Source: an uncultured Clostridia bacterium (GTDB lineage Bacteria; Bacillota; Clostridia; Oscillospirales; CAG-272). From it: a stretch of DNA of 13,916 nt. Below are positions 1-7,372 of this stretch, in pieces; position 1 is the stretch's first letter; each line of letters opens with the position of its first letter. The translations under genes were made by a program, and so were the position numbers. Location of the stretch: positions 1 to 13,916 of the forward strand of contig CAJGDZ010000027.1 of assembly GCA_904502055.1 (NCBI GenBank), written 5' to 3'. The notes under the pieces were generated by a model. The model saw nothing but the letters and a program-made list of their open reading frames with translations. It did not search any database and was not told the origin of the DNA.

Positions 1-119
1 ACTGCTGCGCGGGCTCCCTCAGTCGCCTACTCGGCGCCAGCTCCCTCCCGGAGGGAGCCTTTCATCCGATAACGTTCGTGCATGCATAGCCATTCAAACA
101 CACCGATAAATCAAAATTT
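1..119 (-). repeat. Left copy of a GC-rich palindromic intergenic repeat
   Basis: This stretch is the reverse complement of 13687-13805, with 116 of 119 positions matching; the mismatches are at 31, 83 and 102. It contains an 8-bp stem (GCTCCCTC at 40-47 with GAGGGAGC at 51-58) around a 3-base loop. A second GGCTCCCTC at 12-20 could compete for the same 3' arm at 51-59. The AT-rich end (103-119) abuts the T-tract of the malic enzyme terminator. The copy starts at the first base of the window, so it may continue further left. No gene is visible in it. It resembles the multicopy palindromic repeats seen in many Clostridia; that family assignment is from memory. Confidence 0.93.
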
Positions 120-151
120 AAAAGAAAAAGCCGAGCGGATGCTCGGCTTTT
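120..151 (-). terminator. Rho-independent terminator of the malic enzyme gene
   Basis: An 11-bp perfect stem (126-136 with 141-151, core GCCGAGC/GCTCGGC) closes a 4-base loop. On the minus strand it is followed by a T-rich run (TTTTTCTTT). It lies 19 bases past the stop codon of the malic enzyme, and the repeat begins directly after the T-tract. Confidence 0.9.
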
Positions 152-170
152 CTATGTGGTTGAAATGTTT

Positions 171-1343
171 TCAGATACGGGCGATGCCGGTTTTTACGGC
201 GCTGTCGTAGACGGCCTTGGCGACCGCCTTGGCTACGCGCTCGTCAAAGGCGCCCGGGATGATGTAGTCGGCGCTTCGCTCCTCGTCGCTGATCAGCGAG
301 GCGATTCCGTATGCCGCCGCCAGCTTCATATCCTCGGTGATGGCGGTGGCGCGTGCGTCAAGCGCACCGCGGAAGATACCGGGGAAGGCCAGCACGTTGT
401 TGATCTGGTTTTTGTGGTCGCTGCGGCCGGTTCCTACGATGGCAGCACCTGCCTTTTTGGCAAGGTCGGGATCGATCTCGGGCGTGGGGTTGGCCATGGG
501 GAACACGATCGAGCCCTTGTTCATCGAGGCCACCATTTGCTCGCTTACGACGTTGGGAGCGGACACGCCGATAAATACGTCGGCGCCGCGCATGGCATCG
601 GCCAGCGTGCCGTCCAGCTTTTGCGTGTTGGTTTTGGCGGCAAGGGCGCTCTGCGCCTCGTTCATACCCTCCTTGCCGACAAACAGTGTGCCTGCCCTGT
701 CGCAAACGATCATATTCTTTACGCCGAGATTCAAAAGGAATTCGGCAATGGCGGTGCCTGCGCTTCCCGCGCCGTTGATGACCACGCGAACCTCGTCGAT
801 CCTCTTGTCCACGACCTTGAGCGCGTTGAGAAGTGCCGCGCCGAGAACGATAGCCGTTCCGTGCTGGTCATCGTGGAATACGGGGATGTCGCACAGCTCC
901 TTAAGACGTCTTTCGACCTCAAAGCAACGCGGAGCGGAGATGTCCTCAAGGTTGATGCCGCCAAAGCTGCCCGACATCAGATAAATGGTGCGGACAAGCT
1001 CGTCCACGTCCTTGGTCTTCAGACAGATCGGGATGGCGTCCACGTCGGCAAAGGCCTTGAACAGCAGAGCCTTGCCCTCCATAACGGGCATACCGGCCAC
1101 AGGGCCGATATCGCCGAGACCCAGCACCGCCGTGCCGTCGGTGATGACGGCCACGGTGTTGTGGCGGCGTGTAAGCTCATAGGATTTTGCCTCATCCTTC
1201 TGGATCTCAAGGCATGGAGTGGCAACGCCGGGGGTGTAGGCGAGAGAAAGATCCTCTCGGGTCTTTACCTGTACGCGAGGCGTAACCTCGATCTTACCCT
1301 TCCATTCGTAGTGCTTTTTGAGTGATTCTTCTGCGTAATTCAT
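171..1343 (-). CDS. Malic enzyme, NAD(P)-dependent, short bacterial type
   Basis: Oxidative decarboxylation of L-malate to pyruvate in the cytoplasm, linking C4 acids to pyruvate with formation of NADH or NADPH. The 390-residue protein has the usual length of the short bacterial form. Visible motifs are AYTPGV (catalytic Tyr36), EGKALLF (catalytic Lys91), [14 protein letters not shown] (E133/D134) and FHDDQHGTA (D158/D159) for the divalent metal, the Rossmann motif GAGSAG at 191-196, and NPTPEI near 285-290. The frame stays open upstream to 1667. I chose the ATG at 1341-1343 because GGAAGGA lies 9 bases before it, [14 protein letters not shown] matches family N-termini as I remember them, and the upstream extension would run through the divergent promoter region. 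Coenzyme preference cannot be read from sequence. It is transcribed away from everything else in the window and ends in its own terminator. Confidence 0.95.
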   Translation of the reverse strand: MNYAEESLKKHYEWKGKIEVTPRVQVKTREDLSLAYTPGVATPCLEIQKDEAKSYELTRRHNTVAVITDGTAVLGLGDIGPVAGMPVMEGKALLFKAFADVDAIPICLKTKDVDELVRTIYLMSGSFGGINLEDISAPRCFEVERRLKELCDIPVFHDDQHGTAIVLGAALLNALKVVDKRIDEVRVVINGAGSAGTAIAEFLLNLGVKNMIVCDRAGTLFVGKEGMNEAQSALAAKTNTQKLDGTLADAMRGADVFIGVSAPNVVSEQMVASMNKGSIVFPMANPTPEIDPDLAKKAGAAIVGTGRSDHKNQINNVLAFPGIFRGALDARATAITEDMKLAAAYGIASLISDEERSADYIIPGAFDERVAKAVAKAVYDSAVKTGIARI

Positions 1344-1379
1344 ATTCTTCAGTCCTTCCGGAAAAATTATACTTTTTAT

Positions 1380-1408
1380 AGTATAGCACACTTTTTCAAA
1401 TTTGTGTA
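1380..1408 (-). promoter_or_regulatory. Probable promoter of the malic enzyme gene
   Basis: On the minus strand an extended -10 (TGC-TATACT, hexamer at 1380-1385) lies 36 bases upstream of the chosen ATG. The -35 position at 17-bp spacing (1403-1408, TACACA) is poor, so the extended -10 would carry recognition. It overlaps the palindrome shared with the divergent gene. Confidence 0.4.
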
Positions 1409-1424
1409 GACAAATTTTGAAAAA
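1392..1424. promoter_or_regulatory. Imperfect palindrome in the divergent intergenic region (candidate operator)
   Basis: The left arm TTTTTCAAATTTGT (1392-1405) is matched by the right arm ACAAATTTTGAAAAA (1410-1424), which is its reverse complement apart from one extra base, around the 4-base centre GTAG. It covers the -35 element of the serine hydrolase promoter and the region upstream of the malic enzyme -10. One dimeric regulator bound here could affect both genes. Because the DNA is AT-rich, chance symmetry is possible. Confidence 0.4.
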
Positions 1425-1435
1425 TATGATAAAAT
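1407..1435 (+). promoter_or_regulatory. Sigma70-type promoter of the serine hydrolase gene
   Basis: TAGACA (1407-1412) is separated by 17 bases from TAAAAT (1430-1435), which has the extended TG motif at 1427-1428. Transcription should start near 1442. This leaves no leader room for a ribosome-binding site before the ATG at 1448 and supports the start at 1472. Confidence 0.65.
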
Positions 1436-1471
1436 AAGAGCATAAAAATGGGCGAATCGAGGGGAAATGCG

Positions 1472-2623
1472 ATGAAGCAGATCGATGTCTATCAGTTGGG
1501 AACGAAATACACGGCTCACAACGAGAAGCGAGTGCGTGAGGGATACTGTCTGGGGAGCATTGCCGGCGTATGGACAAAGGACGGTGAGCGCTGGCGGAGC
1601 ACGGTTGGCTCTGCCGATCTTGCGGGCACGCGGCGCATCGAGGGAAACACGGTATTCCGTTTGGCATCCATGACCAAGCCCATCACCGCCACGGCCTTTA
1701 TGCAGATCGCCGAGAGGGGACGGATCGATCCGGACACCCCGATTGCCACCTTTTTGCCGGAATACGAGAATATGTCTATCGCGTACGGCGTCTCGGGGGA
1801 TCGGGTGCTGAGATCCCACCCCGCAAGCGTGCTGATCACGCCGCGCCACCTGCTCAGCCATTCCAGCGGTCTTGGATGCGGCACGGTGGGTGTGGCGCAG
1901 AGCAAGTACATAAAAAAGACGGCATCGCTGGCCGATTCGGTGCACGCGTATGCCGCGTCGTGTCTGGATTTTGACCCCGAGTCGAACGTCAAATACAGTC
2001 CGCTCTGGGCGTTTGACGTTTTGGCGCGTTTGGTAGAGATGCTTGCCGATATGCCGTATGAGGATTACGTAAAAAAATACATTTTTGACCCGCTCGGTAT
2101 GGCGGACACCACGTATTTGCCAAACGATGAGCAGGTGGCAAGATGCGTGGACTTTGTCGAGCAGACACCGCGCGGTCTTGCCCCCAAGAGCATCTCACCG
2201 AGGGCGGGCTTTGTCGGCTTTTCGGACGGTATGGTCTGCGGCGGTGCGGGTCTGTTTTCCACGTTTGACGATTACAGCCGCTTTGCGCAAATGCTGCTTC
2301 ACGGAGGAAGCCTTGACGGTGTACAGATACTCTCGCCCTTCTCGATGCGGCAGATGACACAGCGGCAGGAGATCTTTACGGCGGGCGGTTTTGCGGAGAA
2401 TCCGTTTGGTTTCGGGATGCGCGTATGCGGTGAGCCCGAGGGGGATGCCCAGCCCTTGCCCAAGGGCAGCTACGGTTGGAGCGGCGCATTTGGCACCCAT
2501 TTCTGGATCGACGTCCAAAACCGTATGGCATTCCTTTATATGATGAATTTGGCCAATGCCGGCGGCTCGGACGAGGAGGCGGCAAGGGAATTCGAGCGCG
2601 ACGTAATGGAGTCCCTTTATTGA
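1472..2623 (+). CDS. Class C beta-lactamase-like serine hydrolase
   Basis: Member of the serine beta-lactamase / penicillin-binding-protein-like hydrolase superfamily (AmpC/EstB type), probably an esterase, amidase or peptidase. The 383-residue protein carries the nucleophile motif S66-M-T-K69 in FRLASMTKPITA, a tyrosine motif at Y175 reading YSP where classical enzymes have YxN, and near the C-terminus YGWSGAFGTHFWID in place of KTG. The LLSHSSGL block is typical of the family. There is no N-terminal signal peptide or membrane anchor, so it is likely cytoplasmic and not a secreted resistance enzyme. The start at 1472 has GAGGGGA about 5 bases upstream; an in-frame ATG at 1448 has no ribosome-binding site. 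It is codirectional with the AraC gene, with no terminator between. True substrate unknown. Confidence 0.88.
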   Translation: MKQIDVYQLGTKYTAHNEKRVREGYCLGSIAGVWTKDGERWRSTVGSADLAGTRRIEGNTVFRLASMTKPITATAFMQIAERGRIDPDTPIATFLPEYENMSIAYGVSGDRVLRSHPASVLITPRHLLSHSSGLGCGTVGVAQSKYIKKTASLADSVHAYAASCLDFDPESNVKYSPLWAFDVLARLVEMLADMPYEDYVKKYIFDPLGMADTTYLPNDEQVARCVDFVEQTPRGLAPKSISPRAGFVGFSDGMVCGGAGLFSTFDDYSRFAQMLLHGGSLDGVQILSPFSMRQMTQRQEIFTAGGFAENPFGFGMRVCGEPEGDAQPLPKGSYGWSGAFGTHFWIDVQNRMAFLYMMNLANAGGSDEEAAREFERDVMESLY

Positions 2624-2629
2624 TTTTAG

Positions 2630-2659
2630 TTGACAAGCTTGTGCCCCCTGTGGTATAAT
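2630..2659 (+). promoter_or_regulatory. Consensus promoter of the AraC-family gene
   Basis: A perfect TTGACA (2630-2635) and a perfect TATAAT (2654-2659) are separated by 18 bases. It begins 7 bases after the stop codon of the serine hydrolase gene. The regulator therefore has a strong promoter of its own, consistent with constitutive expression. Confidence 0.85.
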
Positions 2660-2692
2660 TTTACAGGAAAATTTTGACGGGAGGGAAGACGC

Positions 2693-3604
2693 GTGGCAGA
2701 GGCAGAAAAACAGATCCTGGTGCTCAAGCAGGCCGACCTTTTCCGTGACGGCGAGCAGCTTCGCATTCAGATGTCCAATGAATTTCCCGACTACATCGGC
2801 GTGCTTCACAAGCACAAGTTTATCGAGGTGGTGTATATCCTGTCGGGAAGCGCGATGCATTACGTGGAAGGGGAGTCCGGGCGGGTCGGAAAGGGCGATC
2901 TTTTCATTATAAATATGGATACGCCGCACGCCTTTGTGCCGGTGGACGATCCGAATGACCCGTTTTTGTCGTATGACCTGTTGTTTACGGCCGAGTTTTT
3001 TGATCGGTCGCTTACGGGTGAGCACGCCATTGAGGCCTTGAACGATTCCTACGCCTTTTATTCACTGTTTGGCGGCGGCCAGCCAAGGCATCCGTATTTC
3101 AGCGTGTCGGGCAGCTCGTATACCGTGTTCGGAGAGCTGTTCCACCGCATTTACCTGGAGTATCGCGGACGGGAAAAGGGCTATGTGGAGATCATCCGCG
3201 GTTATATGATCCAGCTGATCATCACCATCTTCCGCCTGAATGAGGCCAAGGGAGAGGCGCGGGCGCAAAAGCTCGGCACCCAGCCCATCGAGTACGTGCT
3301 GGAATATATCCGACGGAATTATAACCGCCGCATTTCGGCAAGCGAGCTGGCCGAAAAGGTGTATTTCAACCCCGATTATCTGGCGCGGATATTTAAGGAG
3401 CATACCGGGCACTCGATCACGGGTATGGTGCAAAAGGTGCGCGTGGAGGCGGTGTGCAAGCTTTTGTCCACCACACGGCAGACCATTTTCCAGATCGCAC
3501 GGGATTGCGGCTTTGAGGATATGAAATTCTTTTATAAGGTGTTCAAAAAGCATATGGGTGTGCTTCCGAGCGAATACCGCAAGCAGACCTCTCATTTGCG
3601 GTAA
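2693..3604 (+). CDS. AraC-family transcriptional regulator with N-terminal cupin domain
   Basis: Predicted ligand-responsive DNA-binding regulator of 303 residues. The N-terminal half is a cupin sensor: H39-x-H41-x3-E45, then VVYILSGS and GDLFIINMDTPHAF with H79, the usual AraC-type arm. The C-terminal domain has two helix-turn-helix units, ISASELAEKVYFNPDYLARI (214-233) and TIFQIARDCGFEDMKFFYKV (264-283), ending in the family signature KKHMGVLPSEYRK. The start is a GTG preceded by GGGAGGGA 6 bases upstream, and no upstream ATG fits the promoter position. It lies 129 bases before the M24/PIG-L/GH20 operon on the same strand. That operon's promoter has a poor -35, as expected for an activator-dependent promoter, so it is the likely target. 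The inducer is unknown, presumably a sugar derivative from the pathway. Confidence 0.93.
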   Translation: MAEAEKQILVLKQADLFRDGEQLRIQMSNEFPDYIGVLHKHKFIEVVYILSGSAMHYVEGESGRVGKGDLFIINMDTPHAFVPVDDPNDPFLSYDLLFTAEFFDRSLTGEHAIEALNDSYAFYSLFGGGQPRHPYFSVSGSSYTVFGELFHRIYLEYRGREKGYVEIIRGYMIQLIITIFRLNEAKGEARAQKLGTQPIEYVLEYIRRNYNRRISASELAEKVYFNPDYLARIFKEHTGHSITGMVQKVRVEAVCKLLSTTRQTIFQIARDCGFEDMKFFYKVFKKHMGVLPSEYRKQTSHLR

Positions 3605-3642
3605 AAAAGTCGGAATATACCATAACTTCACGGAAAAAACCC

Positions 3643-3671
3643 TTTTGTTTTTTGGGAGCGCGTATTATAAT
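3643..3671 (+). promoter_or_regulatory. Probable activator-dependent promoter of the hydrolase operon
   Basis: A perfect TATAAT at 3666-3671 has only TTTTGT (3643-3648) at 17-bp spacing. A second TATAAT at 3677-3682 has no -35. ACGGAAAAA occurs at 3630-3638, just upstream of the -35, and again at 3702-3710 in the leader. These direct repeats are weak candidates for AraC half-sites. No terminator hairpin was found between the regulator and this promoter. Confidence 0.55.
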
Positions 3672-3733
3672 GAATATATAATATTATGCGTTTTTACGCT
3701 TACGGAAAAATAATCAAAAACGGAGGAGATCCT

Positions 3734-5083
3734 ATGTTCAACATTCGCGAATGGAGCAAGCAGGCCAACATCGTAGCCGATATTCTGGCCAAGGCTCCCA
3801 AAATCGACAAGACACTCAGAGTGGGCAGAGAGGAATTCCAGCGCCGTCAGAAGCTGGTGTACGAGAGACTGAAGGAGGCCGGCTTTGACGGCGGTATCGT
3901 TTACTCGGACGAGCATTATCACGGTGACGTTCCTTACCTTGGCGGTAACACCAACATTTCGGTCGAGCCGGTTTCGGGTATTGTCGGTAAGAACGGCTTT
4001 GCCATCCTTGCAGGTCTTGAGGGCTGTTACGTTGCCGAGCAGCTGTCCCCGAGAAGCGGCTGCCGTGTGGGACGCGTGGAGATGCTCAAGCTGGCGGATG
4101 AGGAATATCCCGTTGAGGCAGACCGTATGGAGGACGTGATCGAGGACATTTGCGGCGGCAAGCCGAGACGCCTTGCGCTTCTCACCCCCCGTGCCGTGCT
4201 TCCGCTTTCGGTCTTCGAGTGGTTTGAGGAATACGTAGGCAAGGGAAATCTGCTGGACGGACAGGAGATCTACTATAAGGTCAAATACGAAAAGTCGGAC
4301 ATTGAGATGCAGCTGACGCGTCAGGCTGCCAAGATCACCGACGTGATGATCGAGGGTATGCTGGCGGTCATGAAGCCCGGTATGCTTCAGACGCAGGTCG
4401 CACAGTGGGGCTATGCCATTGCCAGCGAGCTTGGTGTTGAGGAGCACGGTATCGACGTGATGGTCACCAGCGGCGAGGACAACCGCTCCATCGTCGGTAA
4501 GGCGCTCAATCACGTCATTGAAGAGGGCGAGTACGTGCATCTGGGCGTAGGCCCCGCGATGGACGGCCTTACCGCTTGCCAGCGTTGCAGCGTGGTCTGC
4601 ACACAGAAGGGCGGCAAGCTGAACGAGAGCCAGGAATACTGGATGAGCTTTGTTGAGGATGCGTATCGCGTTGGCCTTGATGCCTTCATCGAGGTGGCCG
4701 AGAAGAACCTGCCCGCCAAGCTTCAGGAGCAGGCACTTGTGGATTACTTCGCACGCCGACAGGAGGAGGTAAGCCTTCGCGTAGGCAAGCCCATCAACCT
4801 CACACAGCTCAAGCCCTACACGGGCACGCACAATTCGGGCTACACCGAGTGCCAGGAGTTCTACGGTGCGATCACGCTTAACTCCGAAGAGCCTCTCGGC
4901 AATCAGATCGTTATGATGCTGGACGTGGCCGCACGCGGCTTCGGCAGCACCTGGAACGATGTGATCATCCCCGAGTTTGACTACATTCTTGTGGAAAAGA
5001 CGCTTGGCAAGTTCGGACGCAAGGTGGAGGTTCTCAACGATCTTCCCATTCGCGTTCAGCATCTGGTCGGAAGCGGTTACTAA
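3734..5083 (+). CDS. Creatinase-like M24-family protein (annotated class: Xaa-Pro peptidase)
   Basis: First gene of the operon, 449 residues. The N-terminal third has the creatinase/prolidase N-domain features (RRQKLVYERLKEAGFDGGIV, PYLGGNTN). The C-terminal half is the pita-bread fold, with EEGEYVHLGVGPAMDGLTAC (263-282) and the H366-x2-G-Y motif. The five metal ligands of true M24 peptidases (D, D, H, E, E) are not all present: the first two Asp positions fall near G271 and C282, and the last Glu position reads N408-D409. The block at 263-284 aligns well by eye with creatinase, a metal-free C-N hydrolase of the same fold. A C-N hydrolase acting on a small molecule is therefore more likely than a peptidase. 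The start at 3734 has GGAGGAG 5 bases upstream; an in-frame ATG at 3686 has no such site. The PIG-L gene follows after 15 bases. Confidence 0.85.
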   Translation: MFNIREWSKQANIVADILAKAPKIDKTLRVGREEFQRRQKLVYERLKEAGFDGGIVYSDEHYHGDVPYLGGNTNISVEPVSGIVGKNGFAILAGLEGCYVAEQLSPRSGCRVGRVEMLKLADEEYPVEADRMEDVIEDICGGKPRRLALLTPRAVLPLSVFEWFEEYVGKGNLLDGQEIYYKVKYEKSDIEMQLTRQAAKITDVMIEGMLAVMKPGMLQTQVAQWGYAIASELGVEEHGIDVMVTSGEDNRSIVGKALNHVIEEGEYVHLGVGPAMDGLTACQRCSVVCTQKGGKLNESQEYWMSFVEDAYRVGLDAFIEVAEKNLPAKLQEQALVDYFARRQEEVSLRVGKPINLTQLKPYTGTHNSGYTECQEFYGAITLNSEEPLGNQIVMMLDVAARGFGSTWNDVIIPEFDYILVEKTLGKFGRKVEVLNDLPIRVQHLVGSGY

Positions 5084-5098
5084 TAAAGGAGACAACAT

Positions 5099-5947
5099 AT
5101 GAAATATACGTATTTTGATACAAACACCAAGCAGGTTACAAACGATATCGACCTTTTGTTCCCCGGCTTTGGTAAGACCGAGAAGGAGGTCCTCGCGGTG
5201 ATGAGCCCCCACGACGATGATGCCGTGATCGGCGCCGGCTATGCTATGCTGGCCGCCAAGGAGGCAGGGGCCGAGGTCTACGTGGTGATCTTCTGCCGCG
5301 GCGACGCCGGCTACAGCACCGTTGAGGAAAAGGCGACCATTGAGGAGGTTCGTGCCAGAGAGACCGATGAGTGCTATGCACGGATGGGCATCCCCGCCGA
5401 TCACATTCTCCGTATGAATTTCCCCGACTTTTCGGCCATCGGTCACCTTGGCTGGGAGAAGGCAGACGGCAAGCCCGGCGATATGCCGGTGCTCCTTCGC
5501 TTCCTTCGTGAGAAGAAGGTCACCCGTGTGATGATCCCCAACCACTATCACGAGCACACCGATCACAGAGCCACCTACCTTATGAGCAGCTTTGACGTCC
5601 CGCAGGCGGGTGACGCCGCTCTTGTGGATCACGGCACGCCGCACAAGGTGCTTTCCACCCTTCAGTATTCGGTGTGGGCGGACTTTGACCCCGAGGATTC
5701 TCTGGTGGAGGGACGTACGGGAGGCATTCGCGCCAACCGCATTCTGGCGGTCTCCGCCGAGGTGGAGAAGGAGATCGACGTGGCCATCGAGGCTTACGTT
5801 TCGCAGGGCAAGATCATTGAGGGTCTTGTGAACTCGCGCAAAGAGAGACAGACAAAGGACGGCCGCTTTGTTGAGCCGTACATTGCCTTTGACTGCCGTC
5901 CCAAGATCAATCTCAAGCCCTACGTGGACTGGGTAGAGAATCACTAA
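5099..5947 (+). CDS. PIG-L family (LmbE-like) zinc deacetylase
   Basis: Predicted zinc-dependent N-deacetylase acting on an N-acetylated amino-sugar group, as in GlcNAc-PI and mycothiol-pathway members of the family. The 282-residue protein carries SPHDDDAVIGAG (36-47), a variant of AHPDDExxGxG. H38 and D41 take the zinc-ligand places and D40 the general-base place, while the family Pro and Glu are replaced by D39 and A42. The second motif, H153-T-D155-H156 in NHYHEHTDHRATYLM, supplies the catalytic His and the third zinc ligand. The R87-x2-E pattern near 83-91 is typical. There is no signal peptide, so it is cytoplasmic. It starts 15 bases after the M24 gene with AAAGGAG upstream, and the first GH20-like gene begins 13 bases downstream. 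Operon context with hexosaminidase-like genes supports an N-acetylhexosamine substrate; the exact one is unknown. Confidence 0.9.
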   Translation: MKYTYFDTNTKQVTNDIDLLFPGFGKTEKEVLAVMSPHDDDAVIGAGYAMLAAKEAGAEVYVVIFCRGDAGYSTVEEKATIEEVRARETDECYARMGIPADHILRMNFPDFSAIGHLGWEKADGKPGDMPVLLRFLREKKVTRVMIPNHYHEHTDHRATYLMSSFDVPQAGDAALVDHGTPHKVLSTLQYSVWADFDPEDSLVEGRTGGIRANRILAVSAEVEKEIDVAIEAYVSQGKIIEGLVNSRKERQTKDGRFVEPYIAFDCRPKINLKPYVDWVENH

Positions 5948-5960
5948 GGAGGATACGGAT

Positions 5961-7334
5961 ATGATGATCGTACCAAAGCCTAAGCAGTATGAGGAGAAGG
6001 GCGAGCTTTCCGTCGCTCTTGCCATTTGCGCCGATGCCGAGCTTACCTTCGGTCTGAAGGCGTTTAAGAGAATTTTCAAGAAGATCTACGGCGTTTCGAT
6101 CGCCGGCGGAGAGGGAGGCATCGCGGTCAAGTACGATGCATCGCTTGCCGAGGAGGAATATATCCTTGACGGCGCTACGGTCTACGCCTCGTCGCTTTTC
6201 GGAATGAAGAACGGTCTTGCCACCGTGTTCCAGCTGATCAAGAAGGCGGACAAAGAGGGGATCACGCTGACCGAGACCAGTGTGAAGGATAAGCCCGACG
6301 TGGATTTCCGCGCGTTTTTTGCCGATCTTGCCCGCCAGTGGCACGATTTTGACATTCTTCTGGGCTACGTGGATATGTGCTATCTCAACAAGATCAAGTA
6401 CTTCCAGATCCACTTCACCGATGACCAGAGCTGGACGCTGCCCTTCAAGTCCTTCCCGAACGTGGCGACCAAGGGACGCTGCTACACCCACGAGGAGATC
6501 GCTTACCTTGTGGAGTATGCCAACGAGGCGGCGGTGGAGCTCATCCCCGAGTTTGAGGGCATCGGTCACTCGCGTGAGCTGATCAAGAATTGCCCCGAGG
6601 AGTTCGGAAACGAATACGATAAGCCGATGAACGAAAAGATCATGTGCATCGGTAAGCCCACCACGTTCAACAATGTGCGCAAGATGCTGACCGAGATGGC
6701 CGAGGTCTTTAAGTACTCGCGTTACATTCACGTCGGCTGTGACGAGGCGCTTCACACCAACTGGACGGTTTGCCACTACTGCCGCGACTATATGGCGCGT
6801 CAGGGCATTGAGACCACGCTTGAGCTGTATGCGCACTTCGTGCAGAAGATCGTGGATATGTGTCTGGCGCTTGGTCGCACGCCCATTGTGTGGGAGGGCT
6901 TCCATAAGGACCACAACCATCTGATCTCCAAGGACGCCATCGTTATGGCGTGGGAGAACCTGTATCAGACCGCACCCGACCTTCTTGAGGGTGGCTTCAA
7001 GATCATCAACGCGGCTTGGAAGCCTCTGTATTTCGTGGATTCCGAGGCACCCAAGTACACCTGGACGATCCTTGAGGAGGATTTCAATCTGTACCGCTGG
7101 GATAACCATCTGGAGCGCTCGGCGGCACACGGCGGTATGCAGCTGGAGCCCAACGAGAATGTGCTTGGCTCGATGATGTGCCAGTGGCAGTGCAACTACG
7201 ATCAGGAGCACGATCGCGTGGTGGCCAATCTGCCGGTGTTCTCCGACCGTCTTTGGAACGTTACCGAGTACTACGCCAAGGACGCGTTCCCGAACGTGGA
7301 TACGCTAACGGCGATGATCAACAAAGTATATTAA
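5961..7334 (+). CDS. GH20-type beta-N-acetylhexosaminidase-like protein, tandem copy 1
   Basis: Predicted exo-acting cytoplasmic glycosidase, 457 residues, first of three tandem paralogues. Residues 1-110 look like the GH20 N-terminal alpha/beta domain (IVPKPKQY, YASSLFGMKNGLATVFQLIK). The TIM barrel follows: H151-F-T-D-D-Q-S-W, PEFEGIGHSRE (196-206), and YIHVGCDEALH with the substrate-assisted catalytic pair D261-E262. VWEGFH (310-315) and later Trp-rich strands complete the pocket. A C-x10-C-x2-C pattern (C260, C271, C274) beside the catalytic pair is shared by all three copies. There is no signal peptide. The ATG at 5961 has GGAGG 8 bases upstream; the next ATG at 5964 aligns better with the paralogues and may be used instead. 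Over residues 171-333 it differs from copy 2 at 17 of 163 positions. Sugar specificity is not readable. Confidence 0.85.
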   Translation: MMIVPKPKQYEEKGELSVALAICADAELTFGLKAFKRIFKKIYGVSIAGGEGGIAVKYDASLAEEEYILDGATVYASSLFGMKNGLATVFQLIKKADKEGITLTETSVKDKPDVDFRAFFADLARQWHDFDILLGYVDMCYLNKIKYFQIHFTDDQSWTLPFKSFPNVATKGRCYTHEEIAYLVEYANEAAVELIPEFEGIGHSRELIKNCPEEFGNEYDKPMNEKIMCIGKPTTFNNVRKMLTEMAEVFKYSRYIHVGCDEALHTNWTVCHYCRDYMARQGIETTLELYAHFVQKIVDMCLALGRTPIVWEGFHKDHNHLISKDAIVMAWENLYQTAPDLLEGGFKIINAAWKPLYFVDSEAPKYTWTILEEDFNLYRWDNHLERSAAHGGMQLEPNENVLGSMMCQWQCNYDQEHDRVVANLPVFSDRLWNVTEYYAKDAFPNVDTLTAMINKVY

Positions 7335-7344
7335 AATATCAAGC

Positions 7345-7372
7345 ATTGGGGTGGCAGGGGTGTCACCCCAAT
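7345..7372 (+). other. Intercistronic hairpin between GH20-like copies 1 and 2
   Basis: A perfect 9-bp inverted repeat, ATTGGGGTG (7345-7353) with CACCCCAAT (7364-7372), surrounds a 10-base loop. The loop itself contains GGGGTG at 7357-7362, which could compete for the CCCC arm. It lies in the only long gap (55 bases) inside the operon, just before the ribosome-binding site of copy 2. With only a short T-run after it, it is more likely an mRNA-stabilising, processing or partial-attenuation element than a full terminator. Confidence 0.6.

Noticed and set aside
156..1325. A 389-residue plus-strand open frame opposite the malic enzyme
   Set aside because: The minus strand encodes a full-length malic enzyme with all motifs, so this is a shadow frame.
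1344..1667. N-terminal extension of the malic enzyme frame
   Set aside because: It reads through the divergent promoter region and the start of the serine hydrolase; the internal ATG has a ribosome-binding site and matches family length.
3636..3658. Possible terminator after the AraC gene (A-run, CCC, T-run, GGG)
   Set aside because: The arms are mirror-like and not complementary; only three base pairs can form.
3665..6079. An 804-residue open frame on the minus strand opposite the M24, PIG-L and first GH20-like genes
   Set aside because: It spans three well-supported genes on the other strand, has no ribosome-binding site or recognisable domain, and is explained by the codon bias of the sense genes.
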